In this document: positions 18,613 to 26,883 of the stretch, piece by piece
Numbering within the stretch: the first letter of the stretch is position 1
How the letters are laid out: each line of letters begins with the position of its first letter
DNA from: a bacterium
GTDB taxonomy: Bacteria > Orphanbacterota > Orphanbacteria > Orphanbacterales > Orphanbacteraceae
Length of the DNA stretch: 64,000 nucleotides
Assembly: GCA_025782575.1 (NCBI GenBank)
Contig: JALGYY010000013.1
Span: 3,702-67,701, forward strand
Direction of reading: 5' to 3'
Translations under genes and position numbers: made by a program
Notes under the pieces: generated by a model
Databases searched by the model: none
What the model was told of the DNA's origin: nothing
Seen by the model: only the letters and a program-made list of their open reading frames with translations

Positions 18613-18632
18613 CCCGTAGTGTCCGAAAACTC
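18613..18632 (-). repeat. 20-bp inverted repeat, right copy
   Basis: CCCGTAGTGTCCGAAAACTC is the exact reverse complement of 16381-16400. The TGTCCGAAAAC core looks like an IS terminus reading rightwards. Confidence 0.75.
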
Positions 18633-18881
18633 CATTGACTTGTAGATTCACAAGTTCCAGGGCCGTGATTTGCTCCCCAAACGATGAATAGACCCTACCT
18701 TCAGCTCCTGCCGGCCGCGTTTCCCGCCTGAGTTGGGCTCCTGCAAGGAGGCGTTTCGTCTCCATATATCTCAGATTGCATCCAAGGTCAATGTTACCCT
18801 TCTTACCCAAAGGCCTCACCCTGTTAACCAGACTGCTCAAGGTTTGTATAAACGTCATACTCGGGGAGCCAGTGAGAGAGG

Positions 18882-18907
18882 CCCGTTCGGAAGAGCGGGT
18901 TTTCTTT
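18882..18907 (+). terminator. Intrinsic terminator, plus strand
   Basis: CCCGTTC pairs with GAGCGGG (one G-T wobble) across a GGAA loop, followed by TTTTCTTT. The gene it serves is not clear; the nearest upstream plus-strand stop is 340 bases away. Confidence 0.6.
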
Positions 18908-19035
18908 GGGATCAAGGGGTCAAATGGGCGGTGTGGCGAGGCGTGATATGGGCTGGAGAATGGTCACGAACCTTGGAGGATTTGGCAAAGAGGGGTCTCG
19001 GGTCTCCGGGCTGGAAACAGGGCTATTGGGAGACG

Positions 19036-19128
19036 ATTCTGGTATCATGGAATCATATATGAATTGCGAATGCCGTAAGGTCAAGCGCGGTAACAGAGAC
19101 GGAATTAATAGGAGGCGGATTCGTTCGA
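19036..19128 (+). repeat. IS right-end remnant upstream of SGNH gene
   Basis: CTGGTATCATGGAATCA, then TGCCGTAAGGTCAAGCG, then GACGGAATTAATAGGAGG match the right end of the IS family (5001-5060 and 8601-8684). It contains an extended -10-like TGG-TATCAT at 19040-19048 pointing to the downstream gene. Confidence 0.65.
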
Positions 19129-19196
19129 CAAACGAGCGCCAGGTTAATACGGGTGCCCAACGGAAAGACAATCGCCTCTGGAACCTCCATTCTAAA

Positions 19197-20329
19197 ATGC
19201 GCTTCTGGCAGAATATTCTACTACTCTTCAGCGCAATCCTGGCCGCCATGCTCGTGGGAGAAATAGGAGCCAGGCTTTTTCTCCCCGACCCATTCGTGGC
19301 CGTGGTAAATACTGCCCCTGATTTTGACGGAAAACTCGCTGACGAAGCCCGGGAGCCGATTACGGCCCAGGCCAAAAAAAATCCAAGCCAAGGTCCTCTT
19401 TACGTCCACTCCCAAACCGGGCGGCGCCTCCGAGCGAACGCTCACGTGATTATCGAGAACCACAATATCAGCGGACGGAGATTCGCACCAACTCGATCGG
19501 CTACCGCAATCCAGAGCTGCGCCCTTCGGGAAAACGAATCCTGTTCCTGGGCGATTCGATTACGTTTGGCGCCTTCGTAGACGAAGGGGAAACGTACGTG
19601 CGGCAGGTGGAGACAATCGCCGCTGCACACGGTTTAGATTGGCAAGCGATCAACGCCGGAGTCGGCGGCGTTACCCTCAAGAACGAGATCGCGATCCTAC
19701 AGGAGACCGGTCTCTCCACGAATCCGGAGGCGGTGATCGTCGGCTTCTACCTTAATGATTTTCAAGAGTCTCCCGGCGTCTACGTCCCTCAACTTCCCTC
19801 CTGGCTCGGCAAGAGCAAGCTTCTGACCCATATCATCTTTCGCCTTGCCCTCCGGCGGAGCGGCTCCACCTCCCTTGATAATGTCTTTGGCCTGATCGAA
19901 CATGACGAAATCCGCGAAGAAGATCTCCTGCGATGGGGCAAGGAGTTCGAAGCGAGTGTCCCGGTCTGCCAAGGGGATTTCATGATCGCCGAGTGCGCCT
20001 TCAATCATTTGATCCTCTGGAATCTCGCCGACTGGGGGGGGGCTTTCATCCCAGATGTTTGGGAATACCTGCGGCCGCTCTTCGCCGAGTTGACCCGGCT
20101 TTCAAAGCAGCACTGCTTCGAGCTCTACGTGGTTGCATTTCCGGTTCGATTCCAGGTCGAGATGCCTTACGTGCGAGACGAACCCCAGCGGATGCTGGAT
20201 TTGCTCCCTATGCTCCGGGAGGCGCACCGTGTCACAGGCGCGCCGCTCTATTACGATCACTGTCACATGACGCCCCACGGTTACCGCCTGGTTGCCGAAC
20301 AGGTGTACGAGCTTCTCGACTCCCACTAG
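19197..20329 (+). pseudogene. SGNH/GDSL-type hydrolase, frameshifted
   Basis: The N-terminal part (from ATG 19197, MRFWQNILLLFSAILAAMLV, a signal anchor) is open to ENHNISGRR near 19480. The rest of the protein continues in another frame: RTEIRTNSIGYRNPELRPSG, then RILFLGDSITFGAFVDEGET with the catalytic Ser block, then INAGVGGVTLKNEI and VIVGFYLNDF. The C-terminal DHCHMTPHGYRLVAEQVYEL supplies the Asp/His pair. A single-base indel near 19475-19480 therefore splits an otherwise complete esterase/acyltransferase-like gene. It could be a true pseudogene or a sequencing error. The intact relative at 29211-30263 has the same layout. The second part alone is open from 19598. Confidence 0.82.
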
Positions 20330-20334
20330 CTGTT

Positions 20335-20562
20335 GTCCCTGCAAGAAACTCCATCCGCCCGGAATCGAGGCCGACTTCTCCGCCTGCTTGCTGCTCCAAG
20401 GAAATGCCTGGGTCAACTCCGAGACGTTGAATCGGAAAGCTCGGCGGGACTTGAAGGGTACGGATGTTAAGCTAAGTTGTTATGGTATCATGAAATCAAA
20501 CTTGGACCTTGATCGCCGTAAGATCAAGCGTGACAAGATCGACGCTATTATTTGGACGCATA
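20335..20562. mobile_element. Internally deleted, non-autonomous IS derivative
   Basis: It starts with GTCCCTGCAAGAAACTCCAT, a degenerate left terminal repeat of the 3779 IS. It then jumps through short matches to transposase sequence (GGAAATGCCTGGGTCAAC, then CGGCGGGACTTGA) to the right-end block (TATGGTATCATG, then CGCCGTAAGATCAAGCG). It ends near TATTATTTGGACGCAT. The whole is 228 bp, as expected for a deletion derivative. Confidence 0.65.
20483..20491 (+). promoter_or_regulatory. Extended -10-like element in IS derivative
   Basis: TGG-TATCAT lies 105 bases upstream of the proposed start of the glycosyltransferase gene and points towards it. Confidence 0.35.
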
Positions 20563-20595
20563 GGTACTAACTGTTTCGCAAGGGAAGAGAACCGT

Positions 20596-22179
20596 TTGGA
20601 ACACTCGGTTAGCCAAATAGAGAGAGACCGGCAGCTCCCCCTCCCGATTGTTACCGTTTTCGCTATTTCGATTGCTGCACTTTTTGCGTGGAACGTCGCC
20701 CTGTATTCCTTTCTATGTGACGATGCCTATATCTCGTTCCGGTATGCGCGGAATCTGGTCGATGGGCTTGGTCTCGTCTGGAACGAGGGTGAGCGAGTGG
20801 AAGGTTATTCGAACTTCCTTTGGGTTCTCATCACCGCTGCCGGAATGAAGTTCGGAATCTCCCCTGAATTCCTGACTCGGCTCATCGGCACTGCGAGCGG
20901 CGCTGCGATAATGGTTTATCTCGTTCTGGCCTGCGCACGAGAGCTCGGCATTCGCCACCTGGCAATCTGGTTAGCACCGGCTCTCCTCGCCGCGAGCCGA
21001 ACGTTTACTGCTTGGTGTACAGGTGGTCTCGAGACAATGTTCTGCGCGTTGCTTCTATTCGCTGCCGTTCTTCGGTTTCTTAGAGAACGGTCCGAAAGCA
21101 GTGCCGTCCCCTGGCCTTCCGCCACACTCCTTGCTCTCGCTACCCTAACCCGTCCCGACGCCGCTCTATTTCCCGCGGTGATAGGACTCTTCTTCCTTGC
21201 CGATGTAGCTCTTCGCAAGCGATCGGTATCCTCCTTGTTTCTATGGAGCGTGATAGTTCTGGCGCCGGTAGTCGCTCATCTTCTCTGGCGGCACTCTTAC
21301 TACGGATCATGGCTTCCGAACTCGTACCATGCGAAGGTGAATGGTATCTGGTTCGATCAAGGGGTTCGTTACTTCAGTCTATTTCACGATGACTACAAAG
21401 CGGGCTGGTTCATTCCCCTGCTCCTCCTTTCCGCCATAGCATTTCGCTCTCATCGCTTTGCAATCTTTCTTGCTCTCATCGCCGCTCACTCGGTCTATCT
21501 ACTCCTTATTGGCGGCGGCCGTTTCGAATTCCGATTTCTGGTGGTTCTTCTTCCGTTTACCTACTGGCTTGTCTCCGATGGACTTCGGGCGGTATTGAAA
21601 CTCGTCTCGCGTTTCGAACGAGTTCGGGGAATCGGATCAGGGGCTGTTTGCATCGTTGCGCTCCTCCTTTTGATCGCAACGGTGTCCGGTTCACGAAGAC
21701 CGGAGGCCCTCTGGAACCGTAATGAGGTTGCCTCCTTGTCTGAAATGAAGGCGTTCGCCGAGACGCGGATCGAAGACGGCCGCTTTCTGAAGCGGCATAT
21801 TGAATCGGGCGCCCTCCCGAGCGACGTGATTCTCTGCGTCGGTGCTGCGGGGGCTGTACCCTACTACACGGGCTGGCCCACGATCGACTTCCATGGCATC
21901 AACGATTTCATGATCGCCAGGATTGCGATCGAAGAAAGAGGGACGATCGCTCATGAGAAGCAAGCACCCATCGACTATCTGGTGGAAAGAGGTGTCGAAA
22001 TGTTTGACGATCGCCGCCGTTTCGTGTTCGAGAGCCAGGTCACCGGTCCCAATGATCCTCGGTTTGCCCCCGGTCGCTGGAAATCAATCCGAATCGATGG
22101 CAGGTATATTAACTGTGTAACATTTCTATCGGAGAATGCCTTTCATAAGCGCTTCGGGCATCTCGATATCGTGAGATGA
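20596..22179 (+). CDS. GT-C family membrane glycosyltransferase
   Basis: About 527 residues with some ten membrane spans. The first loop holds CDDAYISFRYARNLVDGLG followed by WNEGERVEGYSNFLW, the Asp-Asp signature of polyprenyl-phosphate-sugar-dependent GT-C enzymes; this form is close to actinobacterial AftB-type arabinofuranosyltransferases. LTRPDAALFP and LPNSYHAK are further family blocks. It would transfer a sugar from a lipid carrier on the outer face of the inner membrane. The start is set at TTG 20596 (GGGAAGAG upstream), since the open frame back to 20509 lies inside the IS derivative. A soluble C-terminal domain of about 150 residues follows the last span. Donor and acceptor are unknown. 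Confidence 0.8.
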   Translation: MEHSVSQIERDRQLPLPIVTVFAISIAALFAWNVALYSFLCDDAYISFRYARNLVDGLGLVWNEGERVEGYSNFLWVLITAAGMKFGISPEFLTRLIGTASGAAIMVYLVLACARELGIRHLAIWLAPALLAASRTFTAWCTGGLETMFCALLLFAAVLRFLRERSESSAVPWPSATLLALATLTRPDAALFPAVIGLFFLADVALRKRSVSSLFLWSVIVLAPVVAHLLWRHSYYGSWLPNSYHAKVNGIWFDQGVRYFSLFHDDYKAGWFIPLLLLSAIAFRSHRFAIFLALIAAHSVYLLLIGGGRFEFRFLVVLLPFTYWLVSDGLRAVLKLVSRFERVRGIGSGAVCIVALLLLIATVSGSRRPEALWNRNEVASLSEMKAFAETRIEDGRFLKRHIESGALPSDVILCVGAAGAVPYYTGWPTIDFHGINDFMIARIAIEERGTIAHEKQAPIDYLVERGVEMFDDRRRFVFESQVTGPNDPRFAPGRWKSIRIDGRYINCVTFLSENAFHKRFGHLDIVR

Positions 22180-22208
22180 AACCGAACAGTGACTCAGCTC
22201 CTTGGTTA

Positions 22209-22217
22209 TGGTATTAT
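22209..22217 (+). promoter_or_regulatory. Extended -10-like element
   Basis: TGG-TATTAT in a context (TTATGGTATTATGAAGTGAAGCG) similar to the IS right-end repeats, 118 bases before the next start. Confidence 0.35.
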
Positions 22218-22334
22218 GAAGTGAAGCGCGGATCTGTATGTCCTTATGGTCACACGGGGTCGCAAGAACGAGTCATATGGAGAAAGCCCGGAGGCCATGT
22301 GCGAAGGTGTTGCTTACGAGAGTGTGCTGAGGTG

Positions 22335-25148
22335 ATGAGTTCACCTCGAGCCTTTCCTGCGATGTTTGCGTTTGCAACGCTTATTCTCTCCAGTGTAACG
22401 GGCCATACTGTTTTCGCCCAGAGCTTTGCGAATTTCGAGAGCCACCAGATTCATCCGCTTGAACTATCTGCAGATAGTACACGCCTGTTCACTGTAAACA
22501 CACCTGAGAATATCCTGACAATCTATCAGATCACAGGCAGCGGTCTGTCCGTCGAGGCCTATGTACCTGTCGGTCTCGAGCCGGTTACGGTGCGACAGCG
22601 AAACGCAAACGAAGTATGGGTCGTCAACCACCTGAGCGACGCGATCAGCATTGTCGATCTGACTACAATGAACGTGAAAGCGACTCTTCGGACAGGCGAT
22701 GAACCGACGGATGTGGTCTTCGCCGGAACATCCGGGCGGGCGTTCGTATGTGCATCGCAGGAAGATCGTATCGAGATATATGATCCCTCCAATCTCTCCA
22801 CTGCACCGGTTCTGGTTGATCTGTTTGCGAGCGATCCTCGCGCGCTCGCGACCAACGCCTCGGGAACCAAGGTCTACGTCGCGTTCTTCGAAGGGGGAAA
22901 CCGGACAACGATCTTAAGCGAAGCCGAAGTAGCATCCGGCGGCGGCCTGCCCGCGCCGAATCCCCCGAAGGATGAAGGACTCCCCACCGCACCTGAAACG
23001 AGCCTTATCGTCGGCTGGAACGGATCGAACTGGGTCGACGATACGGGAATCAAGAACTGGGAGAGTTTTGTTTCGATTCCATATTCTCTCCCGGACAATG
23101 ACATCGCCGAGTTGACCGCAGACGACGCCGTTCCCGTTCCCGCCTATTTCAGCGATGTGGGGACGAACAATTACAATCTGACAGTCAATCCGGTTACGGG
23201 TGTCGCCTACGTGGCCAATATTGAATCGTTCAACCTGACCCGCTTCGAGCCGAATCTAAAGGGGCAGTTCGCCCGGAATCAGATCACCCTCGTTGATGCG
23301 CAAGGGGGCGGCCTGGTTACCCCCGTGCACCTGAACTCACATATTAACTATGCAGTTTCACCAGGCAGTCCATCCGAAATCAACATGTCCCTCGCACTTC
23401 CAAACGGCGGTGACTGGGATAATTCCGGAACAACCCTTTATCTCGCCGCTACCGGATCCGGTAAAATCGCGGCGATCAACATGGCGGGCAATGTAATCAA
23501 TCGGGCTGACGTAGGTGAAGGGCCGACCGCTGTTGTCGTCGATAACGCGAATGATCGCATATACGTTCTAAACCGATTCGAAAACACTGTTTCGATCGTC
23601 GACAAAACAGCGATGACCGAGAGTGGAAAAGTAAGCCTCGGATACCAGGTGGAACCGGCCGCAGTAACTGCGGGCCGAACGTTTCTGTACAACGCCTCGA
23701 TCACGTCCGCCCACGGCGATCTCGCCTGCGCTACATGCCACCCCTTCGCGAATCTCGACAATATCTCGTGGGATCTGGGCGATCCGACCGGCATGATGCA
23801 ACCGGCGGGTCAGATCGGTATTTCCGACTATCACCCGATGAAGGGCCCCATGGCAACTCAGTCGCTGCGCGGCCTCGCATCGACCCAGCCGTTCCACTGG
23901 CGGGGCGACCGGAATGACTTTGTAAACTTTAACCCGGCGTTTGTTGGGCTGCTTGGCGCTGCGGATACACTCAGCTCGTCCGACATGCAGGCCTATACAG
24001 ATTTCATAATGACCGTCCTGTACGGACCGAACCCGGTTCAGAATCTTGACAGAACATATCCCGACCCAGCCATGCCCGCGGGAAGCCCGGAGCGCGGGAG
24101 AATCGAGTTCACGACCAAGCCGCATGTTGCCGGGCTTCAGTGTCAGTCCTGCCACAACAGCGCGCCGGCTGCGAATGACCCGTTCCTCGTAGCACCGGGA
24201 ATGTCCAGTTTGATTGTCCCGGCGGGAGCGCTTCAGGAATCTCAGGGCATGATCGTTCCACAACTTCGCAATCTGTATGAGAAAACCGGGTTCGAGGACG
24301 TGGCAGGCCCCCAGAAGAGGGGATTCGGATTCACTCACGACGGGAATATCGACAATCTGTTCACTTTCCTCGGTTTCTCCGGATTCCAGTTTGCCAACGA
24401 CCAGGAGAAGATCGACCTTGAGGCGTTTCTACTTTCGTTCGACACGGGAACCCCACCCGCAGTAGGTGCCCAGCAAACAGTAGACGCAACGAACAAATCT
24501 GCAACTGCCGTCGTCGCCCGCATCGACTCCCTCATGAACGAAGCGGATCTGAGTGAAATCGACCTGGTGGTCAAGGGGATCGTCGGCGGGGAGCATCGCG
24601 GATATGTATATGCCGGTGGCGGTTTCTTTGAGTCCGATCGAGCGCTCGACCCTCCTGTCACTGAATCCGATCTTCGAGCTTCAGCCGGCACGGGAAAAGA
24701 GCTCACCTATACAGGTGTTCCACTCGGGAGCGGGATGAGAATTGGTGTTGATCGCGATGAGGACGGATTCCGGGATCGTGACGAAATCGATGGCGGCTCT
24801 GATCCGGCCGACCCTCTCTCGACACCGCTAACGGCTACCGCAATCGACCCCGGGAACGCTCTCGGGCGGAGCGAAGTCCTTTTCGCCAACAGGCCGAACC
24901 CGATCGCCCCCTGGGGAACCGAAATTTCATTCACCCTTGCAGAACCGAAATCGGCCACAGTGAAGATCTATAACCTGCAGGGCCGAGAGGTCGTTGTCCT
25001 GATGGACAAAGTGCGCCAGCAGGGGACAGTAACCGTTCGATGGGACGGACGCAGCAGCGAGGGTCGGTCGGTTGCTTCAGGGCTTTATATTATGCGTCTT
25101 GAGGTCGGGGGGGTTACCAAAACCAAGAGCGTTACCGTTCTCCGCTAA
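22335..25148 (+). CDS. Exported beta-propeller / di-heme cytochrome c fusion with FlgD-like tail
   Basis: A 937-residue protein. The start is set at ATG 22335, directly before a signal peptide (MSSPRAFPAMFAFATLILSS ... VFAQS); the open frame to 22176 is not protein-like. Residues 25-440 are YVTN/lactonase-type propeller repeats (NEVWVVNHLSDAISIVDLTT; DRIYVLNRFENTVSIVD). Two heme c sites follow: C465-A-T-C-H469 and C603-Q-S-C-H607, with Met-rich surroundings as in MauG/CcpA-type di-heme enzymes. An acidic calcium-like DRDEDGFRDRDEIDGGSDP stretch and the FlgD-like tail end the protein. It is probably an outer-surface redox enzyme or electron carrier; the substrate is unknown. Confidence 0.88.
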   Translation: MSSPRAFPAMFAFATLILSSVTGHTVFAQSFANFESHQIHPLELSADSTRLFTVNTPENILTIYQITGSGLSVEAYVPVGLEPVTVRQRNANEVWVVNHLSDAISIVDLTTMNVKATLRTGDEPTDVVFAGTSGRAFVCASQEDRIEIYDPSNLSTAPVLVDLFASDPRALATNASGTKVYVAFFEGGNRTTILSEAEVASGGGLPAPNPPKDEGLPTAPETSLIVGWNGSNWVDDTGIKNWESFVSIPYSLPDNDIAELTADDAVPVPAYFSDVGTNNYNLTVNPVTGVAYVANIESFNLTRFEPNLKGQFARNQITLVDAQGGGLVTPVHLNSHINYAVSPGSPSEINMSLALPNGGDWDNSGTTLYLAATGSGKIAAINMAGNVINRADVGEGPTAVVVDNANDRIYVLNRFENTVSIVDKTAMTESGKVSLGYQVEPAAVTAGRTFLYNASITSAHGDLACATCHPFANLDNISWDLGDPTGMMQPAGQIGISDYHPMKGPMATQSLRGLASTQPFHWRGDRNDFVNFNPAFVGLLGAADTLSSSDMQAYTDFIMTVLYGPNPVQNLDRTYPDPAMPAGSPERGRIEFTTKPHVAGLQCQSCHNSAPAANDPFLVAPGMSSLIVPAGALQESQGMIVPQLRNLYEKTGFEDVAGPQKRGFGFTHDGNIDNLFTFLGFSGFQFANDQEKIDLEAFLLSFDTGTPPAVGAQQTVDATNKSATAVVARIDSLMNEADLSEIDLVVKGIVGGEHRGYVYAGGGFFESDRALDPPVTESDLRASAGTGKELTYTGVPLGSGMRIGVDRDEDGFRDRDEIDGGSDPADPLSTPLTATAIDPGNALGRSEVLFANRPNPIAPWGTEISFTLAEPKSATVKIYNLQGREVVVLMDKVRQQGTVTVRWDGRSSEGRSVASGLYIMRLEVGGVTKTKSVTVLR

Positions 25149-25197
25149 GAATTACCTTCTGCCGGTCCCGTGAAATTGAGGAACGAAAGGCTGTTCC

Positions 25198-26129
25198 ATG
25201 GTGCGCGCCCAATTCGCTGCCCCGTTGCTTGCCTTTGTATTGGTGATCGGAATCTCACAGACTTCGATGGCCGCCGCAAAATTCCCGACAGAACCCGACA
25301 TACTCTGGCAATTCGATACCGGCGGCTGAGTGTTCTCTACTCCCGCGGTCGCGGGAAACCTCCTTTTTATCGGTTCATGCAACAGCATGTTACGCGCCCT
25401 CGACAGAAAAACGGGGAAAGCCGTTTGGGAATATTACACCAGTAGCGGGGAGCTGAAGGCGAGCGTTCATGGCGACCTCCTCATTACTGACGACTTGCTT
25501 CTGGTCGGCACCGATGGCTTTACCGAAGATGGTATTTTCGCACTTGATAGGGAGACGGGAGCGCTGCGATTGCAGACGGAAAAGTCTTCTTCGGAGGCTT
25601 GGATGGAGTCGTTTACTGCGTGGACCTTGATGATGGCAAGCAACTCTGGAAGACGCCCGTTGGAGAATCGATTCGGACGTCGGTATGCATTCTAGAGGAT
25701 GGTGTTGTAGTGGGAACAACAGACGGCTTCCTCCACTGTCTTGACGGAATGACGGGTGCTGTCAAAGAGCAGAATGGCCTGGGCAGGTACCCGACCGGGA
25801 CGATAGTTGAGAGGGATGGCCTGTTGTTGGTCTGCGCTGATTGGCTGACTCCAGGCTCGGAGCTGATCTTCATTAAGAGTTCCCTCACAGAGGTTGCCTG
25901 GAGAGCGGTTGCCCCTGACGGGACTGTCTGGAGTATGCCACGCCCCTATATTTACGAGGACCACGTCTTCCTCGGGAACAATCGGGGGGGCGTGTTTGAA
26001 TATAGGCTTGGTGATGGCGAGCTGGTACGTAATACTCATGTGGATGGCGTCGTTCGCGGCATTCTTCTCGTAGATGATGTCCTCTATGTAGGTAATCAAA
26101 GTGGCACTGTATACGCAACCAAACGCTGA
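25198..26129 (+). pseudogene. Exported PQQ-type beta-propeller protein, broken
   Basis: The gene starts at ATG 25198 with a signal peptide (LLAFVLVIGISQTSMAAA). A TGA at 25327-25329 stands where a Trp is expected (FDTGG-stop-VFSTPAVAGNLLF). The frame stays open to ALDRETGAL, then shifts near 25570-25590 and continues as AIADGKVFFGGLDGVVYCVD to the stop at 26129. Repeats such as LLVGTDGFTEDGIFALDRE and VVVGTTDGFLHCLDGMTG are PQQ/pyrrolo-quinoline-type propeller blades. Two independent lesions make a real pseudogene likely. TGA is used as a normal stop elsewhere in the window, so recoding is not supported. Confidence 0.8.
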
Positions 26130-26177
26130 GGGCCGAAGTTTTCCAGGGACAGTGAGACCACCGACAAGGAGATAGCA

Positions 26178-26465
26178 ATGAAGAAGTTTATGTTTCTGCA
26201 TTTCGGATTCGAGAACCCCACGCCTGAAATAATGGAAGCCTGGGGGAAGTGGTTCGAGTCGATTGCTGACAAGCAGGTCGACCAGGGCGGTTTCGCCGGT
26301 GGGCGAGAAATCTCAAAAAGCGGAACCAAAGATCTGCCGTGGAGCATGGAGTCCATCACCGGTTACAACATAATCGAAGCCGAGGACCTCGAGGCGGCAG
26401 AAAAGATCGCGCAAGGGAATCCATTCATCGCAAGCATCAGGGTCTATGAAATCAGGTCGATGTAA
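26178..26465 (+). CDS. YCII-related domain protein
   Basis: A 95-residue cytoplasmic protein with AAGGAG 7 bases before ATG 26178. The sequence MKKFMFLHFGFENPTPEIMEAWGKWF...GGREISKSG...TGYNIIEAEDLEAAEKIAQGNPF matches the YCII/dimeric alpha-beta barrel family. Members often act as small enzymes or partners of ECF sigma genes, but no sigma gene is adjacent here. Function is unknown. It lies directly after the broken PQQ gene, possibly once co-transcribed. Confidence 0.8.
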   Translation: MKKFMFLHFGFENPTPEIMEAWGKWFESIADKQVDQGGFAGGREISKSGTKDLPWSMESITGYNIIEAEDLEAAEKIAQGNPFIASIRVYEIRSM

Positions 26466-26883
26466 AGACCCGGTTATTCATGAATAGGCCGGAGCACGTG
26501 TAACTTTAGTAATGACAAAGCGATCAAGCCTCCTGGAGCCACAACTCCACACCGGCCACTTGCAGCGGCACCTAAGTCATGTTAAGCTCTTAATGGGCCT
26601 CCGGCATCGTGCGTCCTCTTAGGCGAGTAGCTATCGATGCAAGTTCGCTTTCATCCATCCACTCTTCATCATCTTCACCTTATTATTCCATTCTGTAAAC
26701 GACCAGCCCCGGTACCATCGATCTCTTCTGCTCTTGCGTGTTCACAGCATACGCAAACCGGGAAGGAGCATTCCAGGGTCTAACCGTTCGATTGCCATTA
26801 CGAAGATGTTCCCGCGCCCATGCCCGGATGAGGCCGGGTAGTAGAGATCGCCCATGTTGTGTAACCAATAGGGGGAAAAAGAA
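26466..26883. other. Intergenic stretch
   Basis: A hairpin just after the YCII gene (26470-26492, CCGG arms around TATTCATGAATA) may act as a weak terminator. The rest holds no recognisable gene. Confidence 0.4.

Larger units (their letters stand above)
18542..19196. other. Gene-poor interval with IS ends
   Basis: It holds the inverted-repeat copy at 18613, a terminator-like hairpin at 18882, and an IS right-end remnant at 19036-19128. A minus-strand open frame (18601-18915) reads through the inverted repeat and looks like element debris rather than a gene. Confidence 0.5.

Noticed and set aside
18601-18915. 104-residue minus-strand ORF
   Set aside because: Its end is the IS-like inverted repeat and no family is recognised; more likely element debris.
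25327-25329. UGA read as Trp (alternative code)
   Set aside because: TGA ends several intact genes here (for example at 3331 and 9924), and the same gene also has a frameshift.
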